Position numbers and translations under genes: made by a program
Notes under the pieces: model-generated
Database searches by the model: none
Told to the model about the DNA's origin: nothing
What the model saw: the letters and a program-made list of their open reading frames with translations, nothing else
Assembly: GCF_000293805.1 (NCBI RefSeq)
Contig: NZ_AMBZ01000022.1
Span: forward strand, 1-64,000
DNA length: 64,000 bases
Origin: Paenibacillus alvei DSM 29
Lineage (GTDB): Bacteria; Bacillota; Bacilli; Paenibacillales; Paenibacillaceae
Direction of reading: 5' to 3'
Shown here: in pieces, positions 42,200-49,802 of the stretch
How positions within the stretch are numbered: position 1 is the first letter of the stretch
How the letters are laid out: the number at the start of each line of letters is the position of its first letter

Positions 42200-42391
42200 A
42201 TGATGGCAAAAACCGTGAAGAAAGATATTAAAACATTTCCTCTAAGATTAGAATATAATTTTTCAAAGGAAATAGATGCACTGGTCTTCTACACCGATTC
42301 GCCTTCTAAACATCAATACATTCTTGACGCTATTAACGAAAAGATGTCAAGAGACAGGAATAGCCAGAAGATGAGAGAAAGACAAGCTTAA
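42200..42391 (+). CDS. Ribbon-helix-helix (Arc/CopG-like) DNA-binding protein
   Basis: 63 aa (ATG 42200, AGAGGTG upstream). Strand KTFPLRLEYN, then helices SKEIDALVFY and SKHQYILDAINEKM, a ribbon-helix-helix layout. It is preceded by a strong promoter with a palindrome, so it is likely autorepressed and may control the last early operon. Confidence 0.65.
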   Translation: MMAKTVKKDIKTFPLRLEYNFSKEIDALVFYTDSPSKHQYILDAINEKMSRDRNSQKMRERQA

Positions 42392-42411
42392 AGGAGGTAT
42401 GGAAGAGTCAC

Positions 42412-42693
42412 ATGAAGGAATCCGAAATTATGCGAATACTAGCAGAAGAGACAGAAGAAGACGAAAATTACGGTTCGCCTGTTCATCAAGACAAGGTGTT
42501 TATAATAATGTGGCAATCCTCCAAAAGCGGTGGAACTTACACCGAATTACGTAAGTCTCTGCGAGGTAAAAATCGCTTCTTGAAAGGTTTGAGTTTCCAT
42601 GGTGTTGACCTAAGAGAAATTCAAGTCATTGAACAGCCAAAGATATGGGTTCCAGAACGTAAAACAAAAGTCAAGAAGAAGGGGAGTTATTAA
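42412..42693 (+). CDS. Hypothetical protein, 93 aa
   Basis: ATG after AAGGAGGTATGG. Basic end ERKTKVKKKGSY. Not recognised. Confidence 0.5.
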   Translation: MKESEIMRILAEETEEDENYGSPVHQDKVFIIMWQSSKSGGTYTELRKSLRGKNRFLKGLSFHGVDLREIQVIEQPKIWVPERKTKVKKKGSY

Positions 42694-43118
42694 TGGCTCA
42701 ATTCTACAATAAAGAAGAAGATGTTATAATTTTAAGTGTGGGACGAGAAGCAGAACAAGAAGGTACTCCGCTTAAAATTGCCTTCATGAAGATAGCAGAT
42801 GAAATGAATCGCAAAGTGGATTCAGTTTATGGACGCTATAAGAGACTGTCAAAATCTTTAAAGAATGGTGACGTTAGCACCCTTTCTGATAGTGAAAAAG
42901 TAATTCTTAAACTTAAAGCTCTTAGTAGAGAGAAAGATAGAAATGCCGAAAAGGTTGATCTGTATAAGGATAAATTTGAAGCTCTGCAAAAAGAACACGA
43001 CACTCTTAAACGTAAATACAGAAATCTTCAACTGGAACATCAGACACTTGTAGATACTGTGAACAAGGTTCTTGGCGATGACATTATTGTTGGAGATAAC
43101 GAACTCGAAGTTGGGTAG
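42693..43118 (+). CDS. Myb/RsfA-like HTH protein with coiled coil
   Basis: 141 aa. N-terminal KEEDVIILSVGREAEQEG then FMKIADEMNRKVDSVYGRY, a SANT/Myb-like or RsfA-like helix-turn-helix; the rest is a coiled coil (about residues 75-125). Possible regulator; in spore-formers RsfA-type proteins tune sporulation genes, a weak analogy. Confidence 0.55.
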   Translation: MAQFYNKEEDVIILSVGREAEQEGTPLKIAFMKIADEMNRKVDSVYGRYKRLSKSLKNGDVSTLSDSEKVILKLKALSREKDRNAEKVDLYKDKFEALQKEHDTLKRKYRNLQLEHQTLVDTVNKVLGDDIIVGDNELEVG

Positions 43119-43159
43119 ACTACTTGTATGCAACAGGTTGCTAAACAAAGGGGATTAAG

Positions 43160-43777
43160 ATGAACCAAGAAATAGAATTTGTAGACATAAGGGTTGGTAA
43201 GAAGTTTCCTCTTTTCTCAGAAAGTCTTGAAAAGATGAAAGGAATAGATGGAGCGTTTTTTGAAGCCATTGATTTCAACCAAGGATACTACTTTTGCATA
43301 CATCTAACCAATATTGACTTTATGGACAAGCATACATTTCGTAATGAGAAGATTTCAGTGAGGGTTTTACAGGGTGATGGAGGTATGGTTTTGCCAATCA
43401 TCAAATTCGGAAGGTCTATGATATTCGACATCAACTTCGACCCTACATTATATGGCGATCACAGAGCGTTCCAGCTTGTTGACACAAACAATATCCTTAC
43501 TATCTTCCTAATAGAAAGTAACAACGGTGAACTTAAAGCGATTCGTCAATGTAATCTTCCTTTGAAGATGATTCAAATTTGTCGAGAAGCTTGGGGTAGA
43601 GCTGTGCTTGACGTTGGATTCTCCGATAAATTCAATGAGTGGATAAACCGTTTGAGCAGATACTCTCTTCAATCACTTTGGGATAGAGCGACTAAAGTGG
43701 GAGAGATGGGAGAGACTTTTGATTTACAGGAAATTAAGACACCAAACCAATACAAACCACAGGAAGATATCTTATGA
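43160..43777 (+). CDS. Hypothetical protein, 205 aa
   Basis: ATG after AAAGGGGATT. No domain recognised. It overlaps the lipoprotein gene by four bases. Confidence 0.55.
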   Translation: MNQEIEFVDIRVGKKFPLFSESLEKMKGIDGAFFEAIDFNQGYYFCIHLTNIDFMDKHTFRNEKISVRVLQGDGGMVLPIIKFGRSMIFDINFDPTLYGDHRAFQLVDTNNILTIFLIESNNGELKAIRQCNLPLKMIQICREAWGRAVLDVGFSDKFNEWINRLSRYSLQSLWDRATKVGEMGETFDLQEIKTPNQYKPQEDIL

Positions 43778-44211
43778 AGAAAAAGAAAATACTTATTATA
43801 GCTTCTGCACTTTCGCTTCTCTTGATTTTTCCTGCTTGCGGTAAGGAAGAATCGTCTACTGGACAGACTCTTGATTCTAAAAGTGAAACGAGAAGTCTTC
43901 TTAGCAAAAAGGATGAGAGCAGTCAAGACCTGTTTGAATGGCTTGGATATGAGGAATTTGAAATCAAGCGCGAACTAAACAAAAGCGATAGAGCTACTGC
44001 TAAAATTACTAACCATTCCAGTTACGATCTTGAAGGTCATATTGCATTAGTTGTGTATGATGAAAATATGGCTATCCTCGACACACAGTATGTAGGTCTT
44101 CCTAAAGTTGGTCTTAAACCAAATGAGACATTTGTTGTTGATGAAATTATACATAAAGACAATTACAACACCGTTAAATTTGCTGATGTCAACATGCTTC
44201 GTCATAAATAA
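43774..44211 (+). CDS. Lipoprotein with FxLYD-like domain
   Basis: 145 aa; signal MKKKKILIIASALSLLL and lipobox FPACG. The mature part has ATAKITNHSSYDLEGHIALV and VGLPKVGLKPNETF, reminiscent of FxLYD/SLAP domains. Outer-surface protein, possibly altering the lysogen's envelope. Confidence 0.65.
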   Translation: MKKKKILIIASALSLLLIFPACGKEESSTGQTLDSKSETRSLLSKKDESSQDLFEWLGYEEFEIKRELNKSDRATAKITNHSSYDLEGHIALVVYDENMAILDTQYVGLPKVGLKPNETFVVDEIIHKDNYNTVKFADVNMLRHK

Positions 44212-44294
44212 TTTTAAATATTTTAAAATTATTTGATATTTGCTTAAAACTTTATAATGACTGTCCAATCATTGAGTAAAGAGGATGAATAAAT

Positions 44295-44792
44295 ATGAAT
44301 AACAACCTGTATGTAATCCAAATACCAAGGTCAGAAGTTGAAAGCAAAGATATTGGAACTATCACGCACTACATATCTCAGTTAGAAAAAATAAAAGCTC
44401 CAAGTCAATGCGTAGAAATAACCTTCTCAGGATTTGACGATACGACAGAGGAAGTATTCGAAATCAAAGATATTCGAGACTGGACAACGATTGCTTTGAG
44501 AGAAGCACCAGAGATTCTGTACTATACGTCACTGCCAATTGGGACAACTACACGGTTATTATCTTGCGTTTATGATATTGAGACTGTTTCCTCAAAGCGG
44601 ATGGATGCCTATGAAGCTGTTGAGTACGCCGCAATTCATGGTGACCTCCCACAGCAACCAGTTATCATAACTATCCCAGATGATGAACGTTCAAGATTGT
44701 ATGGAGCTATTAAGAGTTACGGCATAAAGCGAAAAGATTCGTTCGGCGCAGGAGTGATCGTTAAATCGTTGAAGGAATTGTTTGGCGATTAA
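44295..44792 (+). CDS. Hypothetical protein, 165 aa
   Basis: ATG after AGAGGATG. Last gene of the plus-strand early arm. A TATAAT (44253-44258) lies upstream but without a well-spaced -35. Not recognised. Confidence 0.5.
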   Translation: MNNNLYVIQIPRSEVESKDIGTITHYISQLEKIKAPSQCVEITFSGFDDTTEEVFEIKDIRDWTTIALREAPEILYYTSLPIGTTTRLLSCVYDIETVSSKRMDAYEAVEYAAIHGDLPQQPVIITIPDDERSRLYGAIKSYGIKRKDSFGAGVIVKSLKELFGD

Positions 44793-44835
44793 ATCATTCT
44801 CAATTTACACACCCATAAATAACATGGTCAAATAT

Positions 44836-44871
44836 AAAAGGAGTAACCACCAAACAGTAATTACTCCTTTT
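44836..44871. terminator. Bidirectional terminator between convergent genes
   Basis: AAAAGGAGTAA / TTACTCCTTTT stem with A-run and T-run on either side. Confidence 0.8.
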
Positions 44872-44876
44872 ATTAC

Positions 44877-45449
44877 TTATTTGTTTATTATCTTATCTAG
44901 TACAGCCGAAAATGAATTGTATTCTTCTAAATCGCCTCGCTCATTCTGTACACAGTAAATCACGCTTACATTATCAATGATCTCCAATCGTTTGCTTTCC
45001 TTTTCAATACTATTTTTCAGCTCGTTAATTTCTCTTTCAACTTTTGCAACCTCATCCTCAGACGATGAATAACAGGATACACCACCAATCAATCGTGCGC
45101 CACTTTCACGCAACATTATATTAACTTTTTTGCGATTTGCTTCGTCAAATAGCCCAAATACCGTGAAGCACCCCATGAAATTTAGTTTGGCATCTGGTAC
45201 ATCAAGAGTGAATTGTAGATTTTTGTATGATGACATATGTTTTACATTTGTATATGAGTTTCCATCATTATTCTCAACATATGAAGAAGAGGTCACATTG
45301 AAACCAAGCTCTTTAAAGAATCTCTCAAATTCGACAGCAGCTTCATTTCGTCGTTCCGAAACTTTCTTATCAATAACTGCATAACTCTTCTTTCTGATTC
45401 CCGATAGCTTTTCGGTCAGATCTTCTTTTTCCATCATCTTCTTCAACAT
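44877..45449 (-). CDS. Hypothetical protein divergent from the RRNPP regulator
   Basis: 190 aa; a globular middle part with VPDAKLNFMGCFTVFGLFDE and a coiled-coil segment (VAKVEREINELKNSIEKESK, about residues 133-152). No family recognised. ATG 45449 after AAAGGTGGTC. It is transcribed away from the regulator across a 296-base spacer with dyads, so it may be a target of the regulator. Confidence 0.55.
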   Translation of the reverse strand: MLKKMMEKEDLTEKLSGIRKKSYAVIDKKVSERRNEAAVEFERFFKELGFNVTSSSYVENNDGNSYTNVKHMSSYKNLQFTLDVPDAKLNFMGCFTVFGLFDEANRKKVNIMLRESGARLIGGVSCYSSSEDEVAKVEREINELKNSIEKESKRLEIIDNVSVIYCVQNERGDLEEYNSFSAVLDKIINK

Positions 45450-45684
45450 TTTAAATGACCACCTTTGTCAATATATTGTATGTCTTATTAGTTTCACTAC
45501 CTATATGTAGTTCCCTACTAAATCATAATATTCAGAACCGATGCTTGTCAAGATTTTTATCATAATAATTTCCTACATTAACAATTTTATTTTTTCTCAT
45601 TTGAATACGGTAAATAAGTACTTCTTTGAATTTGCAAAAGTAGTATTTATATTAATTTATTTACATCGTATTATTCAACAACAA
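45450..45684. promoter_or_regulatory. AT-rich divergent control region
   Basis: No gene. Holds dyads ACTACctatatGTAGT (45496-45511) and TAGTtccctACTA (45508-45520), overlapping each other, which could be regulator sites. Otherwise AT-rich without further recognised elements. Confidence 0.5.
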
Positions 45685-45713
45685 TTTACATGCCCTTCAC
45701 AACATGGTAAAAT
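45685..45713 (+). promoter_or_regulatory. Promoter of the regulator-peptide operon
   Basis: TTTACA, 17 bases, TAAAAT with TGG extension. No 14-base motif. Confidence 0.7.
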
Positions 45714-45745
45714 ATAGGTGGTGAATGTTAGAAGGAGGGATGGTA

Positions 45746-47026
45746 TTGGATGCAACAATCATTAAAACAATTGGAGAGCTAGTCCAAGACACAAGGCGCT
45801 CATTAAATATGACGATCACTCAATTATCAGAATTGTCAGGTGTCTCTAGAGGGATAATATCAAGAATCGAAAATGACGAAGTAAAGCGCCCTGAGTTTTC
45901 GTGTGTACATTCGTTAGCAACGGCATTGGAGATCCATTTTGAAACGTTGGTTAATTATTACGTCGAGATCGAGAAAAAGGCTGAGACATTGTTTAATATG
46001 CTCCAAACAACGATTGCAGAAGGCAGTAGTACTGAACTAATCAAGAAAGTAGCCACAAAATACCTCAACGCTCCGAATGAAGACAGCTTAGATTTAACCG
46101 AAAAGCTATATCACTATATCAACTCCTTAGAAGACACCTCCATTAAATTATCACTGTATAACCTCATCATTGACTATTCACGATCACATGGGATCATGCC
46201 CTATATTGCAAAAGGATTGTATCAACGATACCTAATTGAGCGGTACGACTTTTCCAAGTTAAAAGAAACCTATCAAAATGGGAAATACGTTCTCCAATAT
46301 GTTGATTTCTTATCGTCCGAAGAGCGAGTATGTCTATATTACAAGTTAGCTATTCATGCATATACTCTAAATTATCACAATGAATGCATTGATTACTGTA
46401 AGAAAGTATTGAAAAACGGAGATAGTCATTTCAAAGCAGATGCACTTGGCGTCCTTATCGATGCGTATTTCAGCATTGGAGCATACACTGAATCAGAACT
46501 GTACCTACTGCAATATAAAGACTTTTCTTATCCGCATACAAAAGAAAATGTCGTTCTTATGGATGCGTTTTACATGGTTAGAAAGGGAGAAACGGCAAAA
46601 GCAGAGGAGCTACTGTTATCTTTTTTACAGACGTGCAGCAATGACTCAATTATTCCTGCATCTAAACAATTACTTCAATTGTACTTACAGCAGAATAATA
46701 TTGAAGGAGCAAAAGCTATTCTGGAAAATGAAAGGGCAACAGCATCTCTCGTAGACAAAAGAAATGCATTAGTTTGTGCTACATATGCTGATTATCTTTG
46801 GATCAAGGCAGAGTATTATAAGACTGTGGGCGACGTAGACAAAAGTATTGAACACATGGTAGAATGTGCCTTATGGTACTCCAAAATAGATGATGCGTCA
46901 AAGGAAAAAGAAGCTTTGAATACCGCAATGCATCTCCATTTTATGAATAACGTTTCACCTCAGTCTACACTTGATAAATTAAGGGATTACTATCAGCGAA
47001 GCTCTAAATTGGAGGGATTGTCATGA
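45746..47026 (+). CDS. RRNPP-type HTH-TPR regulator (arbitrium/PlcR-like receptor)
   Basis: 426 aa from TTG 45746, chosen because AAGGAGGG lies seven bases upstream (the ATG at 45740 touches that site). Residues about 6-65 are an XRE-type HTH (DTRRSLNMTITQLSELSGVS, RIENDEVKRP). The rest is a helical TPR-like array, including LYYKLAIHAYTLNYHNECID and ALGVLIDAYFSIGAYTESE. This is the build of PlcR, NprR, Rgg and AimR, which bind short peptides re-imported from outside. It overlaps by four bases a 36-residue exported propeptide gene. The exact subfamily cannot be named by eye. Confidence 0.8.
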   Translation: MDATIIKTIGELVQDTRRSLNMTITQLSELSGVSRGIISRIENDEVKRPEFSCVHSLATALEIHFETLVNYYVEIEKKAETLFNMLQTTIAEGSSTELIKKVATKYLNAPNEDSLDLTEKLYHYINSLEDTSIKLSLYNLIIDYSRSHGIMPYIAKGLYQRYLIERYDFSKLKETYQNGKYVLQYVDFLSSEERVCLYYKLAIHAYTLNYHNECIDYCKKVLKNGDSHFKADALGVLIDAYFSIGAYTESELYLLQYKDFSYPHTKENVVLMDAFYMVRKGETAKAEELLLSFLQTCSNDSIIPASKQLLQLYLQQNNIEGAKAILENERATASLVDKRNALVCATYADYLWIKAEYYKTVGDVDKSIEHMVECALWYSKIDDASKEKEALNTAMHLHFMNNVSPQSTLDKLRDYYQRSSKLEGLS

Positions 47027-47133
47027 AAAACAAATTTAGTAAATTGGTTTTTAACACCCTTCTGGTTGCGGTTCTTGTTTCCGAAGCAGTAGTCCAGTTT
47101 ACTGGTGGCTCTGGAAGTGTTCATCCGTTTTAG
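47023..47133 (+). CDS. Signal propeptide, candidate communication pheromone
   Basis: 36 residues, not seen in long-frame calls. Start ATG 47023 overlaps the regulator stop (ATGA), with GGAGGG eight bases upstream. Layout: basic MKNKFSK, hydrophobic LVFNTLLVAVLV, then a short polar tail ending TGGSGSVHPF. This is the layout of PapR, Phr and AimP propeptides; the mature signal would be the last five to seven residues (for example SVHPF or GSVHPF). It differs from RGA-ending arbitrium peptides of Bacillus phages. Confidence 0.72.
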   Translation: MKNKFSKLVFNTLLVAVLVSEAVVQFTGGSGSVHPF

Positions 47134-47143
47134 GCAGTGAAGA

Positions 47144-47177
47144 GAGTAGCACCCAATATGGTGTTACTCTTTTTCAT
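47144..47177 (+). terminator. Intrinsic terminator of the regulator-peptide operon
   Basis: GAGTAGCACC / GGTGTTACTC followed by five T. Confidence 0.82.
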
Positions 47178-47206
47178 TTTTCGACAATGTGTTGAAGTGT
47201 AATATT

Positions 47207-47235
47207 TTCACATATCTTACTAGAACGTGCATTAT
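47207..47235 (+). promoter_or_regulatory. Candidate promoter for the Spo0E-like gene
   Basis: TTCACA, 17 bases, CATTAT. Only a moderate -10 match. Confidence 0.35.
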
Positions 47236-47268
47236 ACTCAGAAAGAAGAGATAGTGTACGCGAGGTGA

Positions 47269-47430
47269 GTGATTATAGACTCTTTAGAGAATAGAATTAT
47301 TGAACTAAGGAAGAAACTTAAAGAAATTGTTCAGATTAAAGGTGGCTTTATAGACGAAGAAGTAGTTGAAATTAGCCGACAACTGGATGAATTAATACTA
47401 GAAATGCAGAAGAAACGATCAAGAAGTTAA
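47269..47430 (+). CDS. Spo0E-like aspartyl-phosphate phosphatase
   Basis: 53 aa, GTG start after GCGAGGTGA. The family core is clear: a first helix (LENRIIELRKKLKEIVQIKG) and EVVEISRQLDELI with the S-x-x-LD-x-LI signature. Spo0E proteins dephosphorylate Spo0A~P and delay sporulation. Lying 136 bases after a peptide-signalling operon, it could link the phage decision to host sporulation (inference). Confidence 0.75.
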   Translation: MIIDSLENRIIELRKKLKEIVQIKGGFIDEEVVEISRQLDELILEMQKKRSRS

Positions 47431-47433
47431 CAC

Positions 47434-47650
47434 TTGTTACTAACAATATCCGAACGAACGTCTTCCTGGCACAGCTCTAATCTCTCTTTAATTACGAACG
47501 TTAGGGTTGTGCCGGCACAGATAACATACGTGTATTTAAGTAATTCCGACTGGCCGAGGTTGGGATTGTTTTTGTTTATATTGATAGAAAACAGCCTATT
47601 AGTCGGGCTGTTCTCTACAGGATACCAAGACATATGATATAATATAAATA
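47434..47650 (+). ncRNA. Structured non-coding stretch, candidate regulatory RNA
   Basis: GGCACAGCTCTAA (47468-47480) pairs with TTAGGGTTGTGCC (47501-47513) through 13 positions, two of them G-U, so the fold favours plus-strand RNA. A second GGCACAG (47514-47520) could compete through the palindrome GTGCCGGCAC. A further stem TTCCGAC / GTTGGGA (47544-47565) with a T-rich tract looks like a terminator, and AACAGCC / GGCTGTT lies at 47590-47612. Could simply be the 3' end of the Spo0E-like transcript. Confidence 0.4.
47614..47643 (+). promoter_or_regulatory. Extended -10 promoter
   Basis: TCTACA, 18 bases, TATAAT preceded by TGA. Confidence 0.55.
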
Positions 47651-47688
47651 CCATGCTATTTCTAAAGTTGAAAAAGGGGATTATACAA

Positions 47689-48012
47689 ATGGCATTTAAA
47701 ATTACTAACAAAGAAGAATTTGATGCATTAAAAAATAAGCCAGATGTCAAAAAAGTAGAATATGGCGCACAGTTTGATACACTGCTAAGTGAAGGTGAAT
47801 TAATCTTCTTTGAAATGTCAGATGGTTATGGATCGTTTAGAATTAAAAAAGGTTTTGGGCTTAGTAAGCCAAAGGGTGAAATTTATATGCTAAAATTTGA
47901 GGAAAAAATTCCTCAAATATATGAGAACAAAGATATCAAAAAACTTAAAGGTATCTTCGATAACTTTTTCAAAAAAGAAGTAGATATGTTCTACATAGAA
48001 GGATTAAGATAA
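47689..48012 (+). CDS. Hypothetical protein, 107 aa
   Basis: ATG 47689 after AAAAGGGGATT; the 12 codons upstream lack a site. Mixed alpha/beta, basic. Not recognised; its own promoter suggests expression in the lysogen. Confidence 0.6.
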   Translation: MAFKITNKEEFDALKNKPDVKKVEYGAQFDTLLSEGELIFFEMSDGYGSFRIKKGFGLSKPKGEIYMLKFEEKIPQIYENKDIKKLKGIFDNFFKKEVDMFYIEGLR

Positions 48013-48018
48013 ATCATC

Positions 48019-48204
48019 AACAATACGTACAGCCTTATCATGATTTGGTGAGGCTGTACGCGGTGAATACCATTATATATGTATTTTTTACATATAGACT
48101 ATTTCATCAAAGTCGTGTTTTGTACTAATGTCTTTGACCTTGACTATCTTTGACTTTAAGTCTCCTATCATGCGTTAATCGACACAAAGTTGCGCTTTTT
48201 AATA
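48019..48204. other. Intergenic region with hairpins
   Basis: CGTACAGCCT / AGGCTGTACG (48023-48051) and ATATGTA / TACATAT follow the previous gene. The remainder (48100-48200) has no recognised gene or site. The first hairpin could end the plus-strand transcript although no U-run follows. Confidence 0.4.
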
Positions 48205-48229
48205 AAAAAACCCTTATTCTGAATAAGGG
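48204..48229 (-). terminator. Terminator ending the minus-strand late arm
   Basis: CCCTTATTC / GAATAAGGG with seven T on the minus strand. Confidence 0.8.
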
Positions 48230-48281
48230 AAATAAATTTGGATTTTCCATCCTTATGTCAGCCAACTATACTAAAATCATG

Positions 48282-48401
48282 TTATGAGGTCAAGATGAAG
48301 AACTGGACTACGCCAAAAACAATTAAGAAGATGACAAGAATTAAAAGAACTGCAACGGTTCTAAGAATAAATTTCAAAATTTTCTTAGTGTCCTGATCCA
48401 T
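48282..48401 (-). CDS. Single-TM peptide, 39 aa
   Basis: ATG 48401 with GGAGGTGG six bases upstream; TAA at 48282. Nearly all hydrophobic after MDQDTKKILK (VAVLLILVIFLIVFGVV). Could be a small holin-like or host-modifying membrane peptide. Confidence 0.6.
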   Translation of the reverse strand: MDQDTKKILKFILRTVAVLLILVIFLIVFGVVQFFILTS

Positions 48402-48500
48402 AAATACCACCTCCTACATTAAATATATTAAATAACGGACAACATTATGAGTTGTCCGTTATTTATTTTACATTAATGACCAATAATTAACAACAACTAG

Positions 48501-49196
48501 CTAATTTGTACCCCAAAACATGTCGTGTTCGATTTCTTTTGTTAAAATGTCTCCGACTCCTCCAACTTCAATCCTTACAGTCAGGTCACCTTTGATTTGA
48601 GCACTTCCACCAGTTTTCTTGCTGTTGATTTGAACTGTCGATTTATTACTGCTGTGTTTGTATGTGTTCATTGGATGAAACCCATACAATCCACTGTCCG
48701 TGGTTGGAGTGCCGATTACTTTATCGTTTTTATCATACTTAGCGATGACAAAGGCTTTCATCCACCAGACTCCCCAGTCGTAAAATTTCGACTCATCTGT
48801 CTTTGTGTATTCCCCATCTGCCAGAATCTCGATTGTTGTTGTATTTTGTACTTGCATGGAAGTGTTATGTGTGGAAAACTCGCTGAAATAGTTAAGTAGG
48901 GCGGCGTATTCATCAACCGAATTGATTTTAATAGAGTTTGTGCCTACGTCTGAAAGCAATTGTGGCTCCCCGCCTCTTGTAAATCCTGTTGCTTGCTCAA
49001 CTTCTGCATACGTGCTAAACTTCCCTGCATATTTCGCAAAATACTCTGTCGGAACAATATCACGTACTGTTACTGGTGACTGTGTTACGACTCTCTGATC
49101 AGGTGATTCAACTGGCTTTGGGCTTGCGGATACTGCCGACATGAACAAGCTGCAACTAAGAAGTAAAGTCAAAGATGCAATAGATACTTTTTTCAT
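48501..49196 (-). CDS. Exported protein, possible lysogenic-conversion gene
   Basis: 231 aa, signal peptide about residues 1-25 (ASLTLLLSCSLFMSAVSASP). The secreted part contains YFAKYAGKFSTYAEVEQATGF and VWWMKAFVIAKYDK. No family recognised. ATG 49196 after GGAGGAATTAG. Preceded by a perfect dyad and isolated from the lysis cassette, so it appears to be a separate unit. Confidence 0.65.
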   Translation of the reverse strand: MKKVSIASLTLLLSCSLFMSAVSASPKPVESPDQRVVTQSPVTVRDIVPTEYFAKYAGKFSTYAEVEQATGFTRGGEPQLLSDVGTNSIKINSVDEYAALLNYFSEFSTHNTSMQVQNTTTIEILADGEYTKTDESKFYDWGVWWMKAFVIAKYDKNDKVIGTPTTDSGLYGFHPMNTYKHSSNKSTVQINSKKTGGSAQIKGDLTVRIEVGGVGDILTKEIEHDMFWGTN

Positions 49197-49222
49197 CTTC
49201 TAATTCCTCCTATAATTTGATA

Positions 49223-49244
49223 CATTTAGGAAATACCCTAAATG
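49223..49244. promoter_or_regulatory. Perfect dyad before the exported-protein gene
   Basis: CATTTAGG, six bases, CCTAAATG, about 15 bases upstream of the ribosome site. Operator or leader hairpin. Confidence 0.45.
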
Positions 49245-49379
49245 TTGATCTTAATTTACCATATGCCAAAATACCTGTCTGTCGAAAATTGATGCTATAA
49301 AAAATATTTTTTAGAACTATGTAGTCAAATTGTCGTTTTATGTAATTCTTTTTAGTTCTTTATTATATCTAAAAAATAA

Positions 49380-49412
49380 AAAGATGCCTTATCGGGGCAT
49401 CCAAATTTTTTA
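49380..49412 (-). terminator. Intrinsic terminator
   Basis: GGATGCCCC / GGCATC stem with a T-rich tail on the minus strand. Confidence 0.7.
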
Positions 49413-49422
49413 TAACATCTAT

Positions 49423-49707
49423 CTATTCTTTAAGTTTAAGCAAGGTTTGATTATGCATGACGCATGCTTCCTCTTCTGAACTCCAACGTCCAACCATTTC
49501 AGTGGAGCCGTCAGGAGGGAAGATTACAGTCTCAAAAACCTGTTTAGAATTATTTATGCTATTATCTATCCCCGTCCAAATTGTTGAGACAAGAGTTTTA
49601 TCCTCTAAAGTAGTCTGTTCTACGACACGATAATTATCATCTTCGAGTAGATTTGCCCATTTCTCAAATTCCAAAGGATTTCCTTGGCGATCAAAGTGTA
49701 GATGCAT
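49423..49707 (-). CDS. Hypothetical protein, 94 aa
   Basis: Stands alone between two terminators, AGAGGTAA upstream. Contains TLVSTIWTGIDNS and GRWSSEEEACVMHN. Not recognised. Confidence 0.55.
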   Translation of the reverse strand: MHLHFDRQGNPLEFEKWANLLEDDNYRVVEQTTLEDKTLVSTIWTGIDNSINNSKQVFETVIFPPDGSTEMVGRWSSEEEACVMHNQTLLKLKE

Positions 49708-49755
49708 GTGATATTACCTCTCTTGTACGTGTTTTTCTTAATTATACCACACGAC

Positions 49756-49794
49756 AAAAAAATAAGCACCTTCTCAATAAGAAGGTGCTTATAG
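49756..49794. terminator. Bidirectional terminator after the lysis cassette
   Basis: AAGCACCTTCT / AGAAGGTGCTT with T-run on the minus strand. Confidence 0.82.
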
Positions 49795-49802
49795 TCGTTG
49801 TG

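Noticed and set aside
46385-46400. TGTAAGAAAGTATT inside the HTH-TPR gene, similar to the 14-base motif
   Set aside because: Only a partial match, mid-gene, not near any border; expected by chance in A-rich sequence.
48019-48281. Phage attachment site in the switch region
   Set aside because: Hairpins and AT-rich sequence only; no integrase nearby and no core repeat that could be recognised.
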